Assembly (NCBI GenBank): GCA_027604705.1 | Contig: JADHYV010000001.1 | Span: 682,001 to 746,000 of the forward strand | Direction: 5' to 3' | From: Allomyces arbusculus | Lineage: Eukaryota; Blastocladiomycota; Blastocladiomycetes; Blastocladiales; Blastocladiaceae | DNA length: 64,000 nt | Shown: positions 35,931-46,485 of the stretch, one piece after another | How positions within the stretch are numbered: the first letter of the stretch is position 1 | Layout: the number at the start of each line of letters is the position of its first letter | Made by a program: the position numbers and the translations under genes | Notes under the pieces: model-generated | Databases searched by the model: none | What the model saw: only the letters and a program-made list of their open reading frames with translations | What the model was told of the DNA's origin: nothing

Positions 35931-36733
35931 GGCGGTCTATTGCAGCGAGAAATGGGTGCGGGGAGAGAGCAAGGCCGCGTTGCTGACACGGGCCGATGCG
36001 CGGTCAACAATGGCCGCGGCTGTGGTAACGTTGGGCAAACCATGCATGAATGTGCTCCATAGTTGTTGCACAAAGGAACACCGATTCAGGCGGCTTTGAC
36101 CCTCTGATCTGCAGCAACCGGCACATCCAGCTCCATCGAGCTTCGTGCTCTTTGTCAAAAATTCGGCCTGTCTCATTCTGTCGTCGTTCGGCCAACAGCT
36201 CGCCAACGAAGCGCGGTGAAGCGTTCCACTTCCACGGGCACAAGGCTTAATGTTGGCAAAGCAGGCGGCGCTCGCGCCAGACCGGTGCCTTGTTCCCCTT
36301 GTTCAAAATCCACCTCAGGGTGCGGCAAAGAGCGGCGAGCAATAGAGAACAAGCGAGATAAATGATTCTTCACAACGACGACTCCACGGTTGAATGGCTG
36401 AACGAAATGGCAAAGCAATGATCGGTCGGCGAAGCGAGCGTCGAAGGCCTTGTCGAAGCATGGCCGCCGGCGAAGTATACGCCGCGCGCAAGCAGCTTCT
36501 GTGCGGGACATGCAGCGAGACGTACCGGCAGCACCGACCATCGACCATGAGCGACTTTGAGGGGAGGGCTGGTCGGCACTCAAAAGGCCGCCATTGCCCG
36601 GTCGGCGCGCCGATTCGTTGACAGCTGCACCCGCACAAGACAAGGCAACTGCCTCGCTAACGACCAGGATCCGTGCCTGTATCGCCGGCATCATCGGCAC
36701 AATCAAGCTCTCATCTTCAACTCGATTCAAACC
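35931..36733. other. divergent intergenic region, no gene seen
   Basis: 803 bases between the starts of the phosphodiesterase (-) and amidase 2 (+). The amidase frame is open upstream to 36557 without conserved residues. No known element recognised. Confidence 0.45.
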
Positions 36734-38616
36734 ATGCTCGCCTGCCAGCCGCTGCCCATGTCCGCCGCGTCGCGCCGCAACGAGCGGATCGCACGCGCTC
36801 GAGCACGACTTGCCACCAAGCTGGCCTACGCGCCACCCGAGTTCCTCGCGCCGTACATCTACCATGAAGACGTGACGCTCGGCACGGCCAGGAACCTCGT
36901 CGACGGCCTGGCCACGGGCCGCGTGTCAGCCGAGCAAGCCGTCGTCTCGTACGGCCGCAGGCTCCTCGCAGCGCACGCGCAGACCAACTGCTTGACCGAC
37001 CTCTTTCTTGAGGAGGCGCTCGTGCGCGCGCGACACTTGGACGCACACTTTCGCGCCACGGGTCGGCCAGTCGGAAAGCTGCACGGCGTGCCGATTTCGG
37101 TGAAGGACATGTTCTCCGTCGCCGGCTCAGACACGACGCTTGGATACTCGGCCTTCATTGACCAGCCGCGCCCATCGAATGCGCTCATGGTGGACATTCT
37201 TCTCCACGAGGGTGCAATTATTATTGCCAAGACCAATGTGCCGCAGATGATGATGTCGTTCGAGTGCAGCAACCCAGTCTTTGGGCGCACATTGAATCCG
37301 CACAACCGGAAATTCAGTCCGGGCGGGTCGTCGGGCGGCGAGGCCGCGCTGTTGGCATTACGCGGTGCTGCAATCGGTGTTGGAACCGACGCTGCTGGAA
37401 GCTTGCGGGTTGGTTTCTTGGCTGTTGTCCATGGCGATCACGTTGGGCACCGCGTTCGATCATACTCATCACCAGCGCCTGACATCAATTCTAGCTCCCC
37501 GCGCATTTCTCAGGCATCTACTCGCTCAAGCCCTCGGCCGACCGGTTCCCGCTCACCGGCACCTTTACTATCCAACAAGGCCAGGAAAACTTTAAGACGG
37601 TTGCGGGCCCCATGGGCAACTCGGTAGAGGACCTGCACCTCTTTTGCGAGTCGGTTCTCCAGGATGTGCACTTGCGCCGCGACCCACACGCGGTGCCCGT
37701 ACCGTGGAACCCGACGCGGTGCTCTCTACCCCGGCACCGCCCGCTCCGCATCGGCGTCTACACGTTTGACGGGATCAGCTAGCCCGTGCCCGCGATTACT
37801 CGTGCCGTCCACGAAACGGCCGCAGCGCTCGCGGCCGCGGGTCATACGATCGTGCCATTCGTCGTCCCGGCACCCTTAGAAATTGTGCGGATATCGGCCA
37901 ATTTGCTCATGCAAGACAGTGGCCAGGCGAGGCTCGCGCCCGCAAAAGCTGCCAAGGACCCGCTGGAACCATGTGTGACGCCGCTCGTGTGGGCGCTCCG
38001 GCTGCCGCAGTGGATGCGCACCATGTTGGGAAACGTGATTGAGAACCTCGGCGAGCCAACCATTGGACTATCACTCAAGGCAACGCGCAACAAGTCGGTC
38101 CGCGACGTGCACTCGGCGGTCAAGGACCGCGACGCGTACCGCGCCGCGTTCCACGACGCGTGGCAGGCGCTCGATCTTGATTTCATGGTGTGGTACGTAC
38201 GGTGATTCGTCGCGTCGTTTGCCAATCGCGTTCTTGTGCTCACCGCCCCGCGCTGATACTTTTGCAGTCCCGTCTCGGCCATGGTCGCCAACCCGCACAA
38301 GACGTTTGTTGACCTGGCCAACACGGCATCGCACACGCTGCTCTACAACTTGCTCGACTATACGGCGGGCACCGTCCCCGTGACGGTCGTCAAGCCGACC
38401 GATACCATCGACGATGTGCAATCCGTCAAGGGCGCACAGGGTACCGAGCAAGATCGCCTCCACCGTGCCATCAACCGGATTTACGACCCCAAGGCCATGG
38501 CCGGGTTGCCTGTCGGGGTCCAGATTGTCGGACGTAGGTTTGAAGAAGAGCGCGTAATTGACGCCATGTATGAGGTGGTGCGGTGCTTGGCCGCGGTGCA
38601 GGCGAAACAGTATTAA
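36734..38616 (+). CDS. amidase-signature hydrolase 2 (FAAH-like) with in-frame TAG
   Basis: Fatty-acid-amide-hydrolase-type amidase. Exons 36734-37408, 37495-38192 and 38268-38616 join in frame to 574 codons. The triad is seen: Lys in GVPISVKDMF, cis-Ser in SPGGSSGGEAAL, nucleophile Ser in GTDAAGSLR, followed after splicing by LPAHFSGIYSLKPSADRFPLTG. One TAG at 37780-37782 interrupts IGVYTFDGIS-PVPAITRAV at a position that varies in the family. Everything after it keeps frame and sense (ALAAAGHTIVPFVVP, DFMVCPVSAMVANPH, AGLPVGVQIVGRRFEEE). So it is a recent nonsense allele, a sequencing error, or a read-through or sense-coded TAG. As written, the product stops at residue 320, after the triad but without the second half. 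The other genes here do not use internal TAG. Confidence 0.8.
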
Positions 38617-38946
38617 GCATGAGTAGATTTGGAGAGGTGTGATTTGTTATTTGTCTCGGTGTGCATTAGTTGATTACAATCCGTGAATTTTGTGCCTCGC
38701 GGCGTAGTTGCTGACTTCCAACGCGGAAAGCAGGAGGGGTGATGATATGACAAGCACCTTTGCCCATATTTTTTACTTGGATGAGAGCGGTGAGGACAGC
38801 GCGACTTGTCCTCCCATCAAGGAGCTTGTGTTGTGACCGCGTCGAGTGAGAGGCTGGTGGCCTGGTGTTGGACCATCGCAGCGTTTCGATCTGAACAATC
38901 AACATGGACTTTCAAACACAAATTTTTTGATCCAAGCTCATGCGGC
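38617..38946. other. convergent intergenic region, no gene seen
   Basis: 330 bases between the stops of amidase 2 and eIF2B alpha, of lower GC than the coding regions. Confidence 0.5.
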
Positions 38947-40342
38947 TTACAGGAACACCTTGATGAGCTCGTCCGACACGGCGCTCGGCGTCAACACCCC
39001 CTTCTCCGTGATCAGGAGCGTGATATACTGCGGCGGCGTGTAATCCAGCGCCGGGTTGGTGCGCGCCATCTCCTCAACAATCGCGTACCGCGCGGTCACC
39101 GACGTGTCGCTCACGCGGTGCGCGGCCTCAGTGGGCGAGTGAGGGACCGACGGCGCGCACGCCGCAGCCGCGGCCGCAGCCGCATCCCAGTCGGGCATGG
39201 CCGGATCCGCCAGGATCGGCACGTCAATCCCAAGATCGTACTGGTCGAGTGGGAACATGCGCACAAATTTGTACGACTCGGTCACGGCATAGAAGGGCGT
39301 CTTCTTTTCGCGCGCCACCATGGCCATTTGGTAGGTGCCGATTTGGTTGAGAATGCCGCCCGTCTCGACGACACCTTCCGCGCCGACGAGGACCAGATCG
39401 ACCTTGTCCATGACGTACCCTACGGCCGAGTCGAGGATCAGGTGCGCGGGGATGCCGCGCTTGCGCAGGCTCTCAACGGCGCGGGCGCTTGTGAACAGAG
39501 TGGGGTCAGGTTTCAGTCAACGGAGGGGCATGGTGGAAATGACAAGCGAGCGGAGCTGGGGAACACGTACCCGCTATCCGTCGGCCGGCTCTCCGTTACA
39601 TAGACGGTAAACCGCTTGTTTTCTGCGGCGGCGCGCTGCAGCAGTCGCATAACGACGCGCGAGTAGGAGTGGATCAGAATGACCTGGAGGAATCGCGTTG
39701 CATCGGTGGTCAGTGTTGAGCATCGCCTTGACCAAGAGTTAAGCTCAGACAGAATCGGTACCGCGTCGTCCTGGATGAACTGGTTGCCCACTGTCGCGAT
39801 CTTTTCGCGGAACGAGTCGACCGACTCGACAAAGTCATTGCCTCGCGCAACGAGCGTCTGCTTGGTCCGCTCAAAGTTCTATGGATCGACACAAAATCAG
39901 TCGACAGTTCTTTTGACAATCGAGCCTGTGATGGAAAATGTTCTCCACCTGGTCCTTAGCAAACGACTTCATCGCAAACCGGTTGAAGAGCGTGCACCCG
40001 GCCGACGCCGGGATCGAGTGCTTGTGCCCCGTGTTGAGTCGCTCGATCGCGGCTGAGAGCGCCGATAAGAGTTCGCTGAGCGTCGTTGCTATCGACACGG
40101 GGCCAGCGTGCAGATTAGCGACCAGTTCCTTGATCCTCGCTCATTTTCGGGCATGAATAAATACCCGACGACTGGCGCACGAGCTCGACGAGCGTCTTGA
40201 TGGCGGCAATTGGCGGCGTCATATCGGGCGACGAGGCGAGCGTCTGCTCAAAGTACGCGAGCACGTCCATGGCCTTGGCCGCGGTGGATACGGGCTTGGC
40301 GGGGCTCGACGACCGCGACCGACCGGACTTTGGCTTGCCCAT
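38947..40342 (-). CDS. GCN3: eIF2B alpha subunit (GCN3)
   Basis: Regulatory subunit of the eIF2 guanine-nucleotide exchange factor; senses phosphorylated eIF2. Exons: first from 40342 to about 40153, second about 40135-39949, then 39878-39762, 39683-39571 and 39487-38947. Seen: ELVANLHAGPVSIATTLSEL, ASAGCTLFNRFAMKSFAKDQ, NFERTKQTLVARGNDFVESV, VILIHSYSRVVMRLLQRAA, RFTVYVTESRPTDSG, GIPAHLILDSAVGYVMDKVD, VGAEGVVETGGILNQIGTYQMA and ITEKGVLTPSAVSDELIKVFL. It differs from relatives by an Ala-rich insert (about 20 residues near DWDAAAAAAAACAPS). The boundary between exons 1 and 2 was not settled; the region has no obvious intron of normal length. Confidence 0.93.
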
Positions 40343-40612
40343 GATCGTTGTCGTGTTCCAACGGATTGCAGCAAGTTGAGGGCGCGCGTGCTGGGGTTGC
40401 GCGGTGCTGCAGCGAGGGTTCCAAAAGTGAAGTCGGCAGTCTTGTTTTTGGTTCATTTCTGTCGAACTCGAAACCAACCAACCACCACATCGATCACTCC
40501 AACACAGTGCTGAAGCATGACTCTTTGCTCGCGACGGCCATCACATTTAAAAAAACGATCGCGACTCACCGGCCACGGCCGCCAGCACCACCAAGCCGAC
40601 CACGGCTCAGTC

Positions 40613-41246
40613 ATGTCCGGCAAGGCACCGCGCGCGGGCTCATCATCCACCGGCGGCAATGATTGTCCTCCACCCGCTCCGACCGGCGCACCAGACGACG
40701 TCGATATGGCCGAAAACGACAACGTCGATGGAGAGACCGGCGCGGCCACGGCATCCGACGCGCGCGACCTGACGACGACCGTGTTCCCGCACGCGCGCAT
40801 CCGCAAAATCATTCGCGCCGACCCGGACGTCAATATAATTTCGGCCGATGCCGTGTTTGTCGTGGCCAAGGCTGCTGTACGTTCTGCCCCTGTTCCGCTT
40901 CAGGTAGAATTGAACTTGGCGGGTTTGCTGACTTTGTCCGGTTTGCTGACTTTGTCCGTGACTGGATACGAAATGTCAGGAGCTGTTCCTCGAAAAGCTG
41001 AGCTGGGTCGCATACGAGACGGCCAATGGCGAGCGCCGGCGCACTGTGCAGTACCGCGACCTCGTTGCCGCCGTCGAGTCGGTCGACGAGTACTTTTTCC
41101 TCGAAGGTATGGTGGAATTGCGGTGTTCGTAACGAGTGGTTGCTGCGATTGCTCACCGTTCACCAGATATCTTGCCTTCGAACCCGAAATACGTCGGCAA
41201 GGACGGTGGTGGAGGGGCCAAGAAGGGCAAGAACGCGACCGACTGA
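40613..41246 (+). CDS. histone-fold protein (DNA polymerase epsilon / CHRAC type)
   Basis: Small nuclear histone-fold subunit of 156 residues; exons 40613-40876, 40980-41106 and 41167-41246. The fold runs FPHARIRKIIRADPDVNIISADAVFVVAKAAELFLEKLSWVAYETANG then RRRTVQYRDLVAAVESVDEYFFLED, the pattern of POLE4/Dpb3 and CHRAC15 rather than core histones or NF-YC proper. It would pair with a second histone-fold subunit (Dpb4/POLE3 type) at the replication fork or in a chromatin-remodelling complex. The N-terminal 60 residues are acidic and low-complexity. Divergent from eIF2B alpha, 270 bases apart. Confidence 0.85.
40922..40957 (+). repeat. 18-bp tandem duplication in an intron
   Basis: Two adjacent copies of GTTTGCTGACTTTGTCCG lie inside the first intron of the histone-fold gene. 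Confidence 0.9.
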
Positions 41247-41590
41247 ACGCTGTAAATATGTTTTGTCCTCTTTGCCAAGTGAATTCTAGCGGCCGGGGTG
41301 GCGTCGTGCGCGCCCGGCCCTCGGAAATGTTATATTCTCTCATAAACGTCCAAAACAGGTCGCCAACGCCGCTGGAGAAGGCACAGCGAGGGGCGAAAAG
41401 TGGGGAAGACGACGAAGAGGTGAAAGAACACACAGAGGGGGTTGGGATGCTGCGCGCGCGCATCAAACGGGTTTTATCTTAAACGAGACGGCGTGGGAGC
41501 GGGAGGGAGGCCAAGGGGGAGTGGAGGCGAGCGTCTTTCAAATTCAAAACCAAAGTGAACACAACGAAGAAAAGATAAAATAAAAAGAGA
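41247..41590. other. convergent intergenic region, no gene seen
   Basis: 344 bases between the stops of the histone-fold gene and the MARVEL-like gene; A-rich toward 41560-41590. Confidence 0.5.
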
Positions 41591-43153
41591 TCACATCAAC
41601 AGGAACGCGTGCCGCGACGTCATGGGCGATTTCCACCACGCGCGGAAGCCATTGGCGCACGTCACGAGGTAGAGCACGCCGACCGCGAGCCCCACGGCCC
41701 ATGATACGTTCCATGGCACGCAGCTCAAGTCGGTCAGTTGTGCGCGCTGGCTTTCCGACAGATGCGCGAACAGGGCGGCCTCGGGCGTGACAGAACTCGA
41801 CCGGAACAACAGCTGCGGGCACGTGCCGTAGGCCGCCTGGACTGCTGCGGCCGTGAGCCACAGTGCTGCGTAGATACCGTCGAGCAAAATCTCCACGGGC
41901 GAGATGCTGCGTTCGCGCGCGGGGGCCACACCCACCCAGCTCGGGAGCAACAGGATAAAGAGCGCCGTGACAGACAGGACTACCGACGAGACGGCCGTCA
42001 GGCTGGCCAGATTGATGCCGGAAATGCCAATCGACGTGGACGTGAAGTTGACGACAAATGTCGCCGAGTAGAGGCACACGAGCGCGGCAATCCCGCCGGC
42101 AAGCTGCAGGGCGCGCAACAAGAACCGCGACGACCGCATCGTCACGAGCTTGGACTGGTATTGCGTGCGCTGCGTCGACAAGAACAGATGCATCTTGTCG
42201 TTGAGCGCGCGCCCAACGCCCATAGTCTGCCGCTCCGTCAGCGTCGGCGACCTCGGCGGGTCCGGAATTGCGGTGCGATCCGTCTGCAGCCGCGTCAACG
42301 GGATCGGCGCATTGGGATGAGGAGGTGGAGGCGTAGCGGCAAACGGGAGCGTGGGTGACCCCGGGTGCGTGGTGATCGTTTGCCGGATCGACTTGGATGC
42401 CGCCGCGCTATCGACGACCACTGTCTCCAAGTCTTCGGGTGGAGTGTCGAGATCGCAATCAAACGACAAGGTCAGCGGCCACGGACGGCCTGGTGGCGCA
42501 TTGTTGGACGGCGGCGGGACACGCACGGTGCGCGCCGACGGCGTCGCGGATTGGCTGCGGTCCACGGAGAACGACCGGGTCAGCGCGAGCGGCAAGAGCA
42601 TTGAGCGTGGTCGCTCGCTCGTTGCTCTTGATGGTGACTGCGACAGGAGCGACAGCTGGCGACGAATTCCGGGGCGCGACGGCAGGACACTTGCCGAAAC
42701 GGGTGGGGGCGAGCGCGATACGGAAAAGCTGTGCGGCCGTTGTTGCCGACGGCGCATCGATCGGCCTGGACGGCTCCCGCCGGATTCGCTGCCGTCAGCG
42801 CGGGAGAGGGCTGGTGGTTCGGGCGTGTTGGCCGAAAAATGGACGGTCGCCGCCGTTGCAGCGCTGCTACCGCGCGCCAGCAATGGCGGGTCTGGCCGTG
42901 TTTGCGCGGTCCGAGGCCGCGAGCGTCCTCGTGGTGCCGCAGTATGAGCATGACTGGTCGTGGGCGAGCTTGTCGTGCGAACAGATGCAGGGATGGGCGC
43001 TGCGGGCGAGGACAAGGCCAACGACGACTTGATTGGGCTCGGCGGCAGCGGGATCGAGCGCGCGCGGTCCTCGTCCGCATGGCCGGGCACAGTGTCGTCG
43101 GGGTCATCAGCGAGGAGCGGTTGCTTGAGGCTGTTGCATGATGGGTCGGTCAT
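41591..43153 (-). CDS. four-transmembrane MARVEL-like protein
   Basis: Single exon, 520 residues from Met at 43153. The first 330 residues are disordered, Ser/Pro/Arg-rich and cytosolic, with many SP and RxxS sites, suggesting phosphorylation. Four hydrophobic helices follow: FLLRALQLAGGIAALVCLYS, LTAVSSVVLSVTALFILLLP, ILLDGIYAALWLTAAAVQAA and WAVGLAVGVLYLVTCANGF, with the extracellular Cys residues between TM3 and TM4. This spacing and the basic lead-in fit a MARVEL or tetra-span fold as in fungal eisosome/Nce102-like proteins, but no diagnostic motif proves it. The frame continues upstream to 43378 but no conserved residue supports a longer form. Confidence 0.75.
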   Translation of the reverse strand: MTDPSCNSLKQPLLADDPDDTVPGHADEDRARSIPLPPSPIKSSLALSSPAAPIPASVRTTSSPTTSHAHTAAPRGRSRPRTAQTRPDPPLLARGSSAATAATVHFSANTPEPPALSRADGSESGGSRPGRSMRRRQQRPHSFSVSRSPPPVSASVLPSRPGIRRQLSLLSQSPSRATSERPRSMLLPLALTRSFSVDRSQSATPSARTVRVPPPSNNAPPGRPWPLTLSFDCDLDTPPEDLETVVVDSAAASKSIRQTITTHPGSPTLPFAATPPPPHPNAPIPLTRLQTDRTAIPDPPRSPTLTERQTMGVGRALNDKMHLFLSTQRTQYQSKLVTMRSSRFLLRALQLAGGIAALVCLYSATFVVNFTSTSIGISGINLASLTAVSSVVLSVTALFILLLPSWVGVAPARERSISPVEILLDGIYAALWLTAAAVQAAYGTCPQLLFRSSSVTPEAALFAHLSESQRAQLTDLSCVPWNVSWAVGLAVGVLYLVTCANGFRAWWKSPMTSRHAFLLM

Positions 43154-43722
43154 GGCGGGCGGGCGAGCAGTCGCGCCAACTTGATCACCGATCGCCGCTG
43201 GTAGCCGCCGATGGGCGCACGGCGTTACCACGGCAAGGCGACGAGATTGCGGGCGATCAAGTCTGGTTGGGCCGGGAGCAAGCGTGCAGGCACTCGTGAG
43301 CACATTGGGCGGGCAGATGCCGGCGGACAGTGGAATGAATGAAATGGTGGCCGTTGCCCGGCTCGTTGGCGTTGGCAAAGCGAAGCCAGGCGCACGCTTT
43401 CCTCAGCAACAGCAGCGCGGCGTGCGAGACGTCTCGCAAACTTGACGGCACCATGTGCTGCTCGAGCACCATTGCACACACTGATCATGCTGATAAAAAC
43501 GATTGCACTCCCCGACTGGGCGAAAAACAGGGTGGAGAACCTGCAGGATGGACTTCCGGTCGTACTCGTCGAACCTAGATGGGTGCGCGAAGCGACTGTG
43601 AAGTTGAAAAGCAGGTGAATGAAAGCGCCGTTCGTTTCATAAAAATAGACACACGAATCACACCCGTCGTCCTCCTGCTCTTCCTCCTGCACGTCCATGG
43701 CATGGACGCAAGTGCGACGCAT
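43154..43722. other. intergenic, no gene seen
   Basis: 569 bases between the MARVEL-like start and the DRS1 stop, both minus strand. It contains one GGGTGGAGAA word near 43529. No gene. Confidence 0.45.
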
Positions 43723-46151
43723 CTACTTGCGCCCCTTGGCCTTGGCCTTGTTCTTGATCTTGGCCATGGCCTTGCCCTTGCCGCCCGCGCGCTTGGCCCC
43801 ACCAGCGCCACCCGCATCGCTCTTCTTGCGGTTGCCGCCTGCAAGATCCGACTCGAACCCCTTGATCTTCTTGCCGCCGCGAGACCCGCTGCCACTGCCA
43901 CCGGACCCGCCCTCTGATACGGTGTGCAAGCGTCCTGGCCGCGAGTCCTTTTTGGCCTTCTTGATTGCACCCATGCTTGCCCTCTGCAGCCCCTCCTCTT
44001 CCATGCTCATCATCCGGCGCTTCTTCCGCCGGCTCAGGCCGTCGGACGCGTTACGCCGCTTCTTGGACTCGGCTCCGTCCCCACCCTTGTCACCGCTATC
44101 GAGCCCGAGATCCTTGGCCGACGCGTCTTTGGCCGCGGCACGGTCCTTGTTCGACTGGAACCACTCGCGCTTCGGACGGGCCAAGATCTCGTCGCGGTGA
44201 TCGATCATGTTCTGCGCCTTTTGCAGCTGCTGCTCGGTCTGCCGCAACTGCTTCTCCTCCTTTTCCTCGTCGAGCACGGCCTTGATATCCTCTTTGGCAT
44301 CCTCGACCTTGGCCGCGTACTTGTCAACGACCGCGGCAGGGATCACGCGGTTGCGAATCTGGTCGGCCGACGTCGCGTGCTTGATGATGAGCCGCAACAG
44401 CTTGCGGTCGGCCTCGCCGACGAGCGACACGGCACGACCGCCGCGGCCGGCACGAGCGGTACGACCGACACGGTGAAGGTACTGCACGTGCATGGTCGGC
44501 ATGTTGTAGTTGATGACCGTTTCGATCCCCTTGACGTCGATACCACGCGCAGCCAAGTCGGTGGCGAGCAAATAGTCGACCTCGCCGTCACGGAACTTCT
44601 CGAGCGCGTCAAGGCGCATTTCCTGCGTCAGGTTCCCGTGCAACTCGGCGGCGTTGAGTCCGTTGAGCCCGAACAAGATCTTCATTTGGTGCGCAGCGGC
44701 CTTGGACTTGAAGAAGACGACCGTCTTCGACTTGAACGACCGCTTGCACAGCGCGAGCAGCAGCGCCGGCCGGTCGTCCTCGCGGTTCGGACGCACACGC
44801 ACAAACTCTTGGATGAGCCGGTGCGACGTGGACTGGCGCGAATCGACAAATAGCCGCACCGGGTGCGTGAGCGAGAGTCGAATCAGCTGGTCAATGTTAT
44901 CGGTCATGGTCGCGGAGAACAGCATCGTTTGCCGCGACTTGGGCGCGCTCTTGACAATCTCGTTGAGTTCGTCAGCAAACCCGTCCTCGAGCATGCGGTC
45001 GGCCTCGTCCATGACCAAAATCTCAATCGTGTCGAGCGTAAACGACGCCGAGTTGTGCAGGAAATCAATGAGACGACCGGGCGTCGCAATCACAATATCC
45101 GGCCGCTTCTTGAGTTCGGCCTCCTGCTGCTTGACGTTGAGCCCACCGACGGCTAGCGCAATCGTAATGTCGGTGAATTGCGAGACCTTGGTCGCGACCG
45201 AGTGGCACTGAATCGCCAGTTCGCGCGTCGGCGTCAAGACGAGCACGCGCGTCACCGGGTTGGCCTTTGGCCGGAACAGAAGACGTTCGAGGATCGGGAT
45301 CATGAACGCGAGAGTCTTGCCGGAACCCGTCACGGCACCACCGACAATGTCCTTGCCCATCAACGCCAGCGGAATCGTGCGCGCCTGGATGACGGTTGGC
45401 GCCGTGAACCCAAGGTGCGTCAGACCTTTGATGACGGGGCGCGACAGGTTCATACCCGCGAAATTGGTGGGCAGGTCATCGTCGTCGGGTTGCGTCGGGA
45501 TTTCGAAAAAGTCGAGTTTTCGTTGCTCTGCCTATTGTGGAAATCGCGGCGGTCAGAATAGCCGGGCACAAGAGGAACGTGAGTGATTGGCAATCGAACC
45601 TTGGCAGCGCGCTCACGGTCACGAATCACATCCTCTTCGTCACTGTCAGCATCCTCGTCGTCATCGCCCTCGGAATCCCCGTCGCCGTCCTCGTCGCCGT
45701 CACCGTCCTCGTCTCCACTTGCGCCGTCGTCAGCGTCTGAGCCGGCCGCAGCGGCATCCACGTCCATATCCTCGTGCACGTCGCCCGCCGCGTCCTCCTC
45801 GTCCTCTTCGTCGTCGTTACCGGTTGACTTGACGCGCTTCGCAATCTTTTCGTCAATCGACGTGTACTGGATCGACCGCTGCCGCAGCTTGGCGCGCGCC
45901 TCGGAAAAGTCCCAAGGGTGGACCTGGCCCGAGGCCGAAACCGAGTCGAGCGAAAACGTAAAGTCGGGGTTAAGGTCCTTGGACGCGGCCTTGGCCGACC
46001 CCTTGTCTTCCTTGCCGTCGGCGCCCTTCTTGCCCTTCTTCGTCTTTTTCGGCGCAGTTTGCAAAATGCGTTCCGAGTCCGAATCGGTGTCGTAGGTCTC
46101 GATCTCCTGGTCGTCGGCGATCGTGCCCGGTCCAAAGTCGAGCGGCGGCAT
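43723..46151 (-). CDS. DRS1: DEAD-box RNA helicase DRS1/DDX27
   Basis: Nucleolar ATP-dependent helicase needed for 60S assembly. Exons 46151-45600 and 45531-43723 (68-nt intron) give 786 residues. The N-terminus is acidic, with long Asp/Glu runs. Helicase motifs in order: FAGMNLSRPVIKGLTHLGFTAPTVIQ (Q motif), AVTGSGKT (I), PTRELA (Ia), GG, TPGRLID (Ib), VMDEADRML (II, DEAD), SATM (III), VVFFKSKA (IV), ATDLAARGIDVKGI (V) and HRVGRTARAGRGG (VI). The C-terminus holds a coiled-coil stretch (QLRQTEQQLQKAQNMI) and a Lys/Gly-rich tail. The acidic N-terminus plus FFEIPTQPDDDD after splicing match the family. Confidence 0.95.
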
Positions 46152-46485
46152 GGTGGTGCTGGGTTGTTGGTTGTTGGTTGTTGGTTGTGACGGCTTCCTT
46201 GCCAACTTGCTGGTCGGTCGTTGGAGTGGGTGCGGGACAACGCGATCACACTGTGTCGACATTGTCACTCGTGCCCACATGACTGGTTGCTGGCCAGGCT
46301 TGGCCTATTCTCCGCCCCACCTCATTTTGGTGAGGCCAGGCTGGGCATCGCGCACCTCTGATCCCGCTGCTCCAGACCACCAACCGACACGCAACTGGTC
46401 GCAAATCGAGTGCCTGATGTGATTGATTCACGCCCGCCCGCCACGGCACCTCCTGATAGACGAGATTTACCCCCCTGCCAACGCC
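46152..46485. promoter_or_regulatory. shared upstream region of DRS1 and the orphan membrane gene
   Basis: 334 bases between two divergent starts. Contains a short run of TTGTTGG repeats near 46160-46185. No known element recognised. Confidence 0.4.
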
